NCBI GenBank assembly: GCA_018699755.1
Contig: JABIRQ010000384.1
Location: 1-5,878 of the forward strand
Length of the DNA stretch: 5,878 nucleotides
Direction of reading: 5' to 3'
Source of the DNA: Rhodospirillaceae bacterium
GTDB taxonomy: Bacteria > Pseudomonadota > Alphaproteobacteria > CADEGL01
Shown here one piece after another: positions 1-5,809 of this stretch. The notes beneath the pieces are model-generated. The model was not told the DNA's origin. It saw only the letters and a program-made list of their open reading frames with translations, and made no database searches. The stretch's first letter is position 1; each line of letters begins with the position of its first letter. A program made the position numbers and the translations under genes.

Positions 1-571
1 CGATGGCGACGCCGGCCACCAGCCCGCCGCCGGAAAGTGGCACCAGCACGCTGTCGACTTCGGGCAGGTCCTCGACGATCTCGATGCCGCAGGTTCCCGC
101 GCCGGCCATGATGTCGGGGTCGTCGAAAGCCGGGACATAGACCAGATTGCGCTCGGCGGTCAGGCGCACCGCGACCACGACCGCCTCGTCGTAATCCTTG
201 CCTTCGATATGGGGTTCGCCGCCCTGCGCCGCGACATTGGCGATCTTGTTGTCCGGCACCATGGTCGAGAGGCAGACCGTGCAGGCGACGCCCAGGCGCG
301 CCGCAGCCCAGGCCAGGCCCGGGCCGTGATTGCCGCTTGAGGCGGTGACGACGCCGCGCGCCCGTTCCTCCGCCGAAAGGGCAAGGACCCGATTCATCGC
401 CCCCCGCACCTTGAAGGAGCCGGTCGGTTGGACCGTCTCTAGTTTGAGATGCACGGCCGCGCCGGCGAGTTCCCCCAGGGCCGGCGCGGCAACCAGGGGC
501 GTTCGCCCAAGATGGGGAGCGATGCGTTTGCGCGCGCAATAGACCGCGTTCGGGCCGGGGATTTCGGGCAT
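1..571 (-). CDS. Threonine/serine dehydratase-type PLP enzyme (C-terminus cut by window edge)
   Basis: This is the N-terminal 190 residues of a fold-type II pyridoxal-phosphate enzyme of the threonine ammonia-lyase / serine dehydratase / serine racemase group; the rest lies beyond base 1. Visible motifs in order: PTGSFKVRGA at residues 49-58, with K54 as the expected Schiff-base lysine; SSGNHG at 78-83, which holds the PLP phosphate/ring region; and the glycine-rich phosphate loop SGGGL at 180-184. Family members deaminate beta-hydroxy amino acids in the cytoplasm to 2-oxo acids and ammonia. The ATG at 571 follows the oxygenase stop (TAG, 578-576) by 4 nt. There is no strong Shine-Dalgarno site, so translation is probably coupled to the upstream gene. 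Substrate cannot be read from this part: threonine, serine, hydroxyaspartate or a hydroxyectoine-type (EutB-like) role are all possible, and a C-terminal ACT domain cannot be judged. The family call is firm; the exact reaction is not. Confidence 0.93.
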   Translation of the reverse strand, partial: MPEIPGPNAVYCARKRIAPHLGRTPLVAAPALGELAGAAVHLKLETVQPTGSFKVRGAMNRVLALSAEERARGVVTASSGNHGPGLAWAAARLGVACTVCLSTMVPDNKIANVAAQGGEPHIEGKDYDEAVVVAVRLTAERNLVYVPAFDDPDIMAGAGTCGIEIVEDLPEVDSVLVPLSGGGLVAGVAI

Positions 572-575
572 GCGC

Positions 576-1235
576 CTAGGTCGCCACCGGCCGGTCGGGA
601 TAGGCCAGCTCTTGCCGGGCCCGCCATTCGTCCTTGACGTAGTTCACGATGATCGACTTGCGGACGGCGCCGATCGGCCGCCGCTCGAAGCCGTGCCAGG
701 TGTTCTCGCCGGGCACAAAGATCAGCCCCTTGTTGAAGCCATAAGGCGTGGCGCCCAGATGATTGCGCTCGGCGTCGTAGATATCCGTGCCCCAAGTCTC
801 GCAACCGGGACCTTCGGAGAGATAGATCAGCAAGGTGAAGAGCTTGGCGCCGATATCGGTATGCGGCTCAAGCCAGAAGCCGTCGGTATCCTGGCAATGC
901 TCGATACGCAGATAGCTGCCAGCGAGTTGGACACCGGTCAGGCATTCCAGCGCGGCGATCGTATCCGGCGCCTGGAGCGTTTCGGCGACGTCCCGGCATA
1001 CGGCGAAGCGGCTCTGGTTCTCGGTCGAAAAAAAGGCGCGCAGCGCGTTGTGGGTCTCGCGCTTGCCTTCGGTGTCGGCGATCTCCGGGACGGCCAAGGG
1101 CAGATCGCGGATCGCCGCCGCGGTGTCCCGCGGCAAGGCATCGTTCAACAGCCAATGGGCATAGGGCGAGGTGCGGGCGTCGCTCGCGGCGAGCCGACGC
1201 AGCAGATGGGTCTTGATGGCGGATGCGTGAGACAT
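576..1235 (-). CDS. 2-oxoglutarate/Fe(II)-dependent oxygenase-like protein, 219 aa
   Basis: The protein has the facial-triad pattern of 2OG-Fe(II) oxygenases. EPHTDIG at residues 123-129 supplies the HxD pair (H125, D127), and NTWHGF at 178-183 supplies the distal histidine H181. An arginine shortly after (R192 in AVRKS) fits the residue that holds the 2-oxoglutarate carboxylate. Hydrophobic strands around 131-139 and 194-200 fit a double-stranded beta-helix. These enzymes couple 2OG decarboxylation to hydroxylation of a small molecule or side chain; the substrate here is unknown. The start at 1235 is chosen because GGAG lies 6 nt upstream (1245-1242). A longer in-frame version starting at 1364 would add 43 residues of poor, low-similarity-looking sequence running through the spacer. 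It is the first gene of a probable operon with the PLP dehydratase. It has no signal peptide, so it is presumably cytoplasmic. Confidence 0.83.
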   Translation of the reverse strand: MSHASAIKTHLLRRLAASDARTSPYAHWLLNDALPRDTAAAIRDLPLAVPEIADTEGKRETHNALRAFFSTENQSRFAVCRDVAETLQAPDTIAALECLTGVQLAGSYLRIEHCQDTDGFWLEPHTDIGAKLFTLLIYLSEGPGCETWGTDIYDAERNHLGATPYGFNKGLIFVPGENTWHGFERRPIGAVRKSIIVNYVKDEWRARQELAYPDRPVAT

Positions 1236-1421
1236 TCTTTTCTCCGTGCCGGGTCCGGGTGGTGCGGTGTTGTCTCCCTGCACAGGATATTGCCAACTGA
1301 AGGGCGTGAAGGAAACAAGGGCGGGCGGCGTTCGGGCGGCGCTTGGGCGACCGGCGCGTTTCATTCTCGTTCCTGCCGGTTATCATCGTCCTCTCGAACG
1401 GGAGCGGGACGCCGACAGGAC
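1236..1421. other. Divergent intergenic spacer (186 bp)
   Basis: This spacer separates the minus-strand oxygenase start from the plus-strand acyl-CoA synthetase start and must hold promoters for both directions. No operator-like perfect palindrome stands out. It is locally less GC-rich around 1285-1320 and 1360-1390, as expected for promoter regions. No small ORF with a convincing ribosome site was seen. Confidence 0.6.
1358..1386 (+). promoter_or_regulatory. Possible sigma70-type promoter for the acyl-CoA synthetase-SDR operon
   Basis: A weak -35 (GTTTCA, 1358-1363) and a fair -10 (TATCAT, 1381-1386) are 17 bp apart. Transcription would start near 1393 and leave a leader of about 30 nt before the ATG at 1422. 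The match is modest and such matches occur by chance, so this is a suggestion only. Confidence 0.25.
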
Positions 1422-2957
1422 ATGAACCTAGCGACACTGCTGGTCCGCGCCGCGCGGCTTCATCCCGCGCGCATGGCCGTCGCCCTGGGGACGGCGCCGG
1501 TGCTGGACCATGCCGCGCTGGCCCGGCGGACGGCGGCGCTGGCGAGCGGGCTGCGCGACCGGTTCGGCCTGGCGACGGGCGACCGGGTGGCGATTCTGAT
1601 GAAAAACCATCCGGCCTATCTTGAGGCATTGTTCGCCTGTTGGTGGGCCGGTTTGGCCGCCGTGCCGGTCAACGCCAAGCTGCACGCGCGCGAAATCGGC
1701 TACATCCTGGGCCATAGCGAGGCCCGGCTCTGTCTCGTCACCGACGACCTCGCCGAAACGGCGGCCGACGCCGCCCGCGATGCCGATGCCGCGCCCGCAA
1801 TCCTGGCCGCCGGCTCGAAGGATTGGCAGAGCCTGTGCGGTGGCGAGGGCGGCGAACCGGTGGAGATCGCGCCCGACGACCTCGCCTGGCTGTTCTACAC
1901 CAGCGGCACGACCGGACGGCCCAAGGGCGCGATGCTGACCCACCGCAATCTGTTCGCCATGACGGCTTGCTATTTCATGGATGTGGACAGGATCGCGCCG
2001 GGCGATTCGATCCTGCACGCGGCGCCCTTGTCCCACGGTTCGGGCCTCTATGTTCTGCCTCATATGGCGAAGGCCGCGACCCAGGTCATTCCGGAAAGCG
2101 GCGGCTTCGACCCGGCGGAGATTTTCGATCTGTTGCCGCGCCATGGCGGGGTCACGATCTTTGCCGCCCCGACCATGGTCCATCGCCTGGCGGAAAGCCC
2201 GCTTGCCGCCGCTGCCGATACAGCCAACCTCAAGACCATCGTCTATGGCGGCGGGCCCATGTATCTCGCGGATTGCCGCCGGGCCATGGCGATCTTCGGC
2301 GACAAGCTGGCCCAGATCTACGGCCAGGGCGAATCGCCCATGACCATCACCGCGCTGTCCCAAGCCCATCACGCCGACCGCGCCCATCCGCGCCACGAGG
2401 CGCGCCTGGCTTCCGTCGGCGTCGCGCAAAGCCTGGTCGAGGTCCGGATCGCGGATGCGGCGGATCGGGCGTTGCCGCCGGACGAGGCGGGCGAGGTGCT
2501 GGTGCGCGGCGATACGGTCATGGCCGGTTATTGGCGCGATCCCGAAGCGACGGCCGAGGCCCTGCGCGGCGGTTGGCTGCACACGGGCGATGTCGGGCGC
2601 ATGGACGGCGACGGGTTCCTGACCCTGATGGACAGATCCAAGGACCTGATCATCAGCGGCGGCGCGAACGTCTATCCGCGCGAGGTGGAGGAGGTTCTGC
2701 TGGCCCATGACGAGGTCGCCGAGGTCTCGGTGATCGGCCGGCCCGACCCCGATTGGGGCGAAACGGTCTTCGCCTTCGTCGTGGCCAAACCGGGCGCCGC
2801 GCCCGCGCCGGAGGACCTGGACCGGCTGTGTCTTGAGCGGATCGCGCGCTTCAAACGGCCCAAGGGTTACCGCATCGTCGACGCGCTGCCCAAGAACAAC
2901 TACGGCAAGGTGCTCAAGACCGCGTTGCGCGAACGGTTGGCGGAGGAGCCGGAATGA
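1422..2957 (+). CDS. AMP-forming acyl-CoA synthetase (FadD-like acid-CoA ligase), 511 aa
   Basis: This is a member of the ANL adenylating superfamily, which activates a carboxylic acid with ATP to an acyl-AMP and then forms the CoA thioester. Motifs in order: phosphate-binding loop YTSGTTGRPKG at 159-169; YGQGE at 300-304 (acyl/adenine site, usually YGxTE); TGD at 388-390; hinge region DRSKD at 404-408, followed by ISGGANVYPREVE at 411-423; and the C-terminal NNYGK at 492-496 with K496 as the adenylation lysine. The length of 511 aa is typical. The core motifs do not fix the substrate: medium/long-chain, aromatic or dicarboxylic acids are all possible. The start at 1422 has a poor ribosome site: AGGA ends 1 nt before the ATG, and GGAG at 1401 is 17 nt away. 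It is still preferred because the N-terminus aligns with family starts. The frame stays open upstream to 570 only because it is antisense to the oxygenase gene. The SDR gene follows after 22 nt, so the two are co-transcribed. Confidence 0.93.
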   Translation: MNLATLLVRAARLHPARMAVALGTAPVLDHAALARRTAALASGLRDRFGLATGDRVAILMKNHPAYLEALFACWWAGLAAVPVNAKLHAREIGYILGHSEARLCLVTDDLAETAADAARDADAAPAILAAGSKDWQSLCGGEGGEPVEIAPDDLAWLFYTSGTTGRPKGAMLTHRNLFAMTACYFMDVDRIAPGDSILHAAPLSHGSGLYVLPHMAKAATQVIPESGGFDPAEIFDLLPRHGGVTIFAAPTMVHRLAESPLAAAADTANLKTIVYGGGPMYLADCRRAMAIFGDKLAQIYGQGESPMTITALSQAHHADRAHPRHEARLASVGVAQSLVEVRIADAADRALPPDEAGEVLVRGDTVMAGYWRDPEATAEALRGGWLHTGDVGRMDGDGFLTLMDRSKDLIISGGANVYPREVEEVLLAHDEVAEVSVIGRPDPDWGETVFAFVVAKPGAAPAPEDLDRLCLERIARFKRPKGYRIVDALPKNNYGKVLKTALRERLAEEPE

Positions 2958-2979
2958 CCGGATGGAAAGGAAGCGAGGC

Positions 2980-3795
2980 ATGAGCGGACGGGTGGCGGAG
3001 AAGACGGCGATCGTCGTGGGGGCGGGGTCGATCGGCCCGGGCTGGGGTAACGGCAAGGCCTCGGCCGTGCTGCTGGCGCGCGAGGGCGCGAAGGTGCTCT
3101 GCGTCGATGCCAATGCCGGGGCGGCGGAGGAAACGGCCGCCCTGATCGCGGGCGAAGGCGGCGAAGGCGCGGCCTTCACGGCCGACGCGACCGACGAGGC
3201 GGGCGTCGCCGCCATGACGGCGGATTGCCTTGCGCGCTGGGGCCGGGTCGACATCCTGCACCACAACGTGGGGATCGTGCGGATCGGCGGCCCGGCGGAT
3301 CTCAGCATCGAGGATTGGAACCGGGTGCTGGCCGTCAATCTGACCAGCGCCTTCCTGACCTGCCGCCACGTCCTGCCGGCGATGGAGGGCCAGGGCGCGG
3401 GCAGCATCGTGGCCACCGGCTCGATCGCCGGCATCCGCTATACCGGGGTGCCCTACTGTTCCTACAACGCGACCAAGGCCGGGCTGATGGGGCTGATGCA
3501 AAGCGTGGCCATCCAATATGCCGGGCGGGGCATCCGGGCCAACACCGTTCTGCCCGGCCTCATGGATACGCCGATGACCCAGCACGGATTGCCCCAGGCC
3601 TATGCCGACGGCGATATCGAGAAGATGCGCGAAACCCGCCGAGGCCAGGTGCCCATGGGCGAGATGGGCGATGCCTGGGACGTGGCGCGCGCAGTGCTCT
3701 ATCTCGCTTCCGACGAGGCGCGCTATGTGACCGCCACGAACCTCGTCGTCGACGGCGGCATCACGGCGCAATACGCCACCGCCCTGGGCGGCTAG
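2980..3795 (+). CDS. SDR-family NAD(P)-dependent oxidoreductase, 271 aa
   Basis: This is a classical-length short-chain dehydrogenase/reductase with a Rossmann fold, expected to interconvert an alcohol and a ketone. Visible elements: a glycine-rich cofactor loop GAGSIGPGWGNGKA at 14-27 (longer than the usual TGxxxGIG); D43 at the end of strand beta-2, which favours NAD(H) over NADP(H); D69 in the adenine pocket; NVGI at 96-99 in place of NNAG; catalytic N120, S148 (TGSIAG), Y162 and K166 (YxxxK); and a C-terminal VVDGG at 256-260. ATG 2980 has AAGGA at 2967-2971, 8 nt upstream. An in-frame ATG at 2962 would add only six charged residues. It lies 22 nt behind the acyl-CoA synthetase in one operon, so a beta-hydroxyacyl or hydroxy-acid-type substrate in the same degradative pathway is a reasonable inference. 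Its stop codon overlaps the convergent GFA gene by 4 bp. Confidence 0.93.
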   Translation: MSGRVAEKTAIVVGAGSIGPGWGNGKASAVLLAREGAKVLCVDANAGAAEETAALIAGEGGEGAAFTADATDEAGVAAMTADCLARWGRVDILHHNVGIVRIGGPADLSIEDWNRVLAVNLTSAFLTCRHVLPAMEGQGAGSIVATGSIAGIRYTGVPYCSYNATKAGLMGLMQSVAIQYAGRGIRANTVLPGLMDTPMTQHGLPQAYADGDIEKMRETRRGQVPMGEMGDAWDVARAVLYLASDEARYVTATNLVVDGGITAQYATALGG

Positions 3796-4232
3796 TCGGC
3801 TCCGGCGATGCGCAGATTGGCGGGGGTCCAACGGGCTCGTCGCCGGGCGTTCTTCTCGCCCGGCGATTCCTTGTCGTAATGCACGGATTCCGCCGCGTCG
3901 GGCAGGGCCTGGACATTGGCGAAGGCGTTGGCGTTCAGGGTGGTGTAGGCGGCACCGTCCTTGTCGGTGAAGAGGGCGCCCAAATAGACCCCGCAATTGC
4001 CGCAGACCAGGAAATCGGCTGTGCGCTGGCCGAAGCGGTAGCGCGTCAATGCGGCCGGATCGCGCACGACGATCTCGGCCCGCCCCTCCGGATCCGACGT
4101 CGTGCGCGCGTTGTGCTTGCGACAGAAGGTGCAGCCGCAGGCGCGCAAGGTCATGACCGCCGGCGCGGCGGTGCAGTCGTAGCGCGCGGACAGATTTCCG
4201 CAATGGCAGGCGGCGAGGTGGGTATGGGCCAT
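3792..4232 (-). CDS. GFA/CENP-V-domain zinc protein, 146 aa
   Basis: This is a member of the family named after glutathione-dependent formaldehyde-activating enzyme (GFA/CENP-V fold). The expected zinc-ligand cysteines are in place: CHCG (C9, C11), CGCTFC (C32, C34, C37) and CGNC (C77, C80). The hydrophobic core strands around 54-66 and 73-87 match the usual beta-rich fold. Most bacterial members have no proven function, so a formaldehyde/glutathione role should not be assumed. ATG 4232 has AAGGA 9 nt upstream (4246-4242). The gene is convergent with the SDR operon and shares the CTAG at 3792-3795 for both stop codons. Its start faces away from the riboswitch leader, so promoter elements for both directions are packed into about 40 bp. 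The last 25 residues are Arg/Ala-rich, and the DNA encoding E122-R131 contains a strong hairpin that may serve the opposite strand. Confidence 0.9.
   Translation of the reverse strand: MAHTHLAACHCGNLSARYDCTAAPAVMTLRACGCTFCRKHNARTTSDPEGRAEIVVRDPAALTRYRFGQRTADFLVCGNCGVYLGALFTDKDGAAYTTLNANAFANVQALPDAAESVHYDKESPGEKNARRRARWTPANLRIAGAD
3839..3874 (+). terminator. Likely terminator hairpin of the acyl-CoA synthetase-SDR operon
   Basis: A perfect 10-bp GC-rich inverted repeat, 3840-3849 pairing with 3857-3866, encloses a 7-nt loop TTCTTCT. A G-U pair extends it at 3839/3867. It begins 44 nt after the SDR stop codon and is followed by a short, imperfect T-rich run (TTCCTT). On the plus strand this fits an intrinsic or Rho-assisted terminator. 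It lies wholly inside the coding sequence of the convergent GFA gene. The weak U-tract keeps confidence moderate. Confidence 0.45.
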
Positions 4233-4270
4233 CGCCTTGCGTCCTTTCCCGATCCAAGTGTGTCAGTCTA

Positions 4271-4537
4271 GCCGGTGGACAGGTGCCTCGTACACGCGCG
4301 GGAGGCTCTCGCGCGGCGCATTGTCGCCCGCGCGCGGAGCCTGTAGCCTTGCGTCCAGCGGCGGTGTCGCCGGGGCGTTCCCGGCGACGAACGGGAACGC
4401 GGTGAGGCCGGAACCCCCGGCCGAAGCCGTGGCTGCCCCCGCAACTGTGGGCGGAGAGCCCGTGCCGGATTCATGTCACTGGGCGAAAGCCTGGGAAGGC
4501 CCGACACAGGCAATGACCCGCGAGCCAGGAGACCGGC
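4271..4537 (+). ncRNA. Cobalamin riboswitch (AdoCbl-type aptamer)
   Basis: All the hallmarks of the large cobalamin aptamer appear in the right order. GCCGGT (4271-4276) pairs perfectly with ACCGGC (4532-4537) as P1. ACAGGTGCC follows (4279-4287), then a variable GC-rich hairpin arm (4295-4315). A 9-bp stem, 4375-4383 with 4392-4400, contains GGGAA and is followed by the conserved GGTG. CCCCCGCAACTGTG lies near 4437-4449. GTCACTG (4475-4481) is followed by a GAAA-capped hairpin and CTGGGAAGGC. The B12 box GAGCCAGGAGACCGGCC is at 4522-4538. It lies 105 nt upstream of the beta-propeller ATG on the same strand and should repress that gene when cobalamin is abundant. The only promoter candidate is TTGCGT at 4237-4242 with a poor -10 near 4261-4266. 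I see no convincing intrinsic terminator behind the aptamer. Confidence 0.96.
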
Positions 4538-4606
4538 CGCCGCGAACGCCTGTGCGAGGCCTTGGACCGGGGTATGTCCGGGGCGGGACGATCATCCCTT
4601 CGCATC

Positions 4607-4647
4607 GGCATGGAACCACTGCGACCAGACGAGAGGTATTCCATGTT
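4607..4647 (+). promoter_or_regulatory. Candidate expression platform: hairpin hiding the ribosome site and AUG
   Basis: CATGGAA (4609-4615) is the exact reverse complement of TTCCATG (4639-4645), which contains the start codon of the propeller gene. Two G-U pairs extend the stem outward (4607-4608 with 4646-4647). After a 2-nt bulge, CC (4616-4617) can pair with GG (4635-4636) of the Shine-Dalgarno sequence GAGAGG (4631-4636, spacing 6). The helix would block initiation. A competing pairing of GGTATGTC (4571-4578) with parts of 4607-4617 is possible and could release it. This fits translational control by the riboswitch; folding was judged by eye only. Confidence 0.5.
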
Positions 4648-5809
4648 GTCTGTTTCCAAAGCTCTTCATGCGGGTCTTACGGCCGCCGGATTGGTGGCGC
4701 TGGTCGCCGCGACGCCGGCCCAGGCGCTCGACAAGTCGGGCAGCTACGTCTACGTGCCCAACCGGGCCTCGGCCGATGTCGCGGTGATCGACAGCGCGAC
4801 CGACACGGTCGTCGCCCGCGTCGCGGTCGGCAACGTGCCGCATCAGGTTGTCGTATCGGACACGCTCGGCCGCATGGTCGCCAGCAACACGGCCGACGAT
4901 ACGATCTCGATCATAGATCTCGAGACCATGCGGACGGCGGCCACGGTGACCCTGGGAGCCTCGCCCGAGCATATGGAGTTGAGCCCCGGCGGCGACGTTC
5001 TCGCGGTCGGCAATATCGGGGCGGGCACGGTCTCTCTCGTCTCTCTCGCCGAAGGGCGCGAGACGGCGCGCATCGACGGGTTGCACGAACCCCATAACCT
5101 GACCTTCAGTCCCGATGGCAAGCTGCTCTATATCGGCAATCTGGGCGCCGATTTCGTCAGCGTGATCGACGTCGCCAAGGCCGAGGTCGTGAACGAGATC
5201 CCGGTCGGCGATCCCAAGGCGATGGCCTCGACCGCGGCCGGCGGCGAGTATCAGGGCATCATCAACGTGACCCGCACGCCGGACGGCCGCTACGGCTTCG
5301 CCGCCTATGGCGAGGGCGACCGCATGGCGGTGATCGACCTGCACAGCCAGGAAACGGTCAAAAGCCTGGCCTTGGGCGATCTGCCCTGGCGCGCCTATTC
5401 CACGGCCGACGGCCGCTTCATGATCGTGCCCAACAACGGCGACCGCACGGTTTCCATCGTCTCGACCGCGACCCTGGAAGAGGTCGCGCGGTTGGACGGC
5501 GCCGAGGACATGACCGGAGTCAACACCGGATGGTTCGAAACCACGGCTTTCGTCATCAGTCGGGCCGAGGACAAGGTCGTGATCCTCGACCTCGAAACCA
5601 TGACCAACGCGGGCGAGATCGCCCTGGGTGGGTCCCCCGAGACGGGCGTGATCACGCCGGACGGCACCAAGCTCTACATCGCGCTCAGCGGCGCGGACGC
5701 GGTGGCCGTGATCGACGTGAAGGCGCGCAAGCTGATCAAGACGATCGCGGGCGTCGGGAAGGAGCCCTGGGGCGCCCATATGGTCGGTGCGCTCAACTAC
5801 TGCCACTAG
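4643..5809 (+). CDS. Exported YVTN-type beta-propeller protein under cobalamin riboswitch, 388 aa
   Basis: The precursor has a clear Sec signal peptide: K6, a hydrophobic stretch at 7-23, and cleavage after A28 (AQA). The mature protein is therefore periplasmic or secreted. It consists of about eight repeats of roughly 40 residues, each with a signature like VAVIDSATDTVV (46-57) and recurring at about 88, 130, 172, 228, 270, 312 and 354. PDG turns occur at 157, 213 and 339. This matches YncE/YVTN-family beta-propellers and allows seven blades plus a closing strand, or eight as in cytochrome d1-like domains. The single cysteine is residue 387 in the C-terminal NYCH. ATG 4643 is chosen for GAGAGG 6 nt upstream and because it starts the signal peptide; the in-frame ATGs at 4562 and 4610 would bury it. 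Function is unknown. The riboswitch predicts expression when cobalamin is scarce, which suggests corrinoid or cobalt handling; this is inference. Confidence 0.93.
   Translation: MLSVSKALHAGLTAAGLVALVAATPAQALDKSGSYVYVPNRASADVAVIDSATDTVVARVAVGNVPHQVVVSDTLGRMVASNTADDTISIIDLETMRTAATVTLGASPEHMELSPGGDVLAVGNIGAGTVSLVSLAEGRETARIDGLHEPHNLTFSPDGKLLYIGNLGADFVSVIDVAKAEVVNEIPVGDPKAMASTAAGGEYQGIINVTRTPDGRYGFAAYGEGDRMAVIDLHSQETVKSLALGDLPWRAYSTADGRFMIVPNNGDRTVSIVSTATLEEVARLDGAEDMTGVNTGWFETTAFVISRAEDKVVILDLETMTNAGEIALGGSPETGVITPDGTKLYIALSGADAVAVIDVKARKLIKTIAGVGKEPWGAHMVGALNYCH

Noticed and set aside
1285..1305. Sigma54-like site on the minus strand upstream of the oxygenase (TTGGCA...GTGCA)
   Set aside because: The GG and GC dinucleotides are 11 nt apart instead of the required 10, and the -12 half lacks TTGC.
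570..1421. In-frame upstream extension of the acyl-CoA synthetase to 795 aa
   Set aside because: The added 284 residues are the antisense of the oxygenase gene and show no domain. Family starts and protein length fit 1422.
1428..3434. Long minus-strand open frame of 668 codons
   Set aside because: It is antisense to the acyl-CoA synthetase and SDR genes, is rich in Arg/Ala/Gly with no motif, and arises from GC-rich codon bias.
4564..4600. Intrinsic terminator behind the riboswitch
   Set aside because: Only short stems (4564-4567/4576-4579 and 4585-4588/4595-4598) are present, and no T-run follows either.
5030..5047. Two tandem 9-bp copies of GTCTCTCTC
   Set aside because: They encode V-S-L/V-S-L within a propeller strand, with only two copies; probably a coding coincidence or a minor slippage site.
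4592..5806. Minus-strand open frame of 404 codons opposite the propeller
   Set aside because: It is a mirror of the repeat-rich propeller gene (many Asp-His-Arg runs) with no family features or ribosome site.
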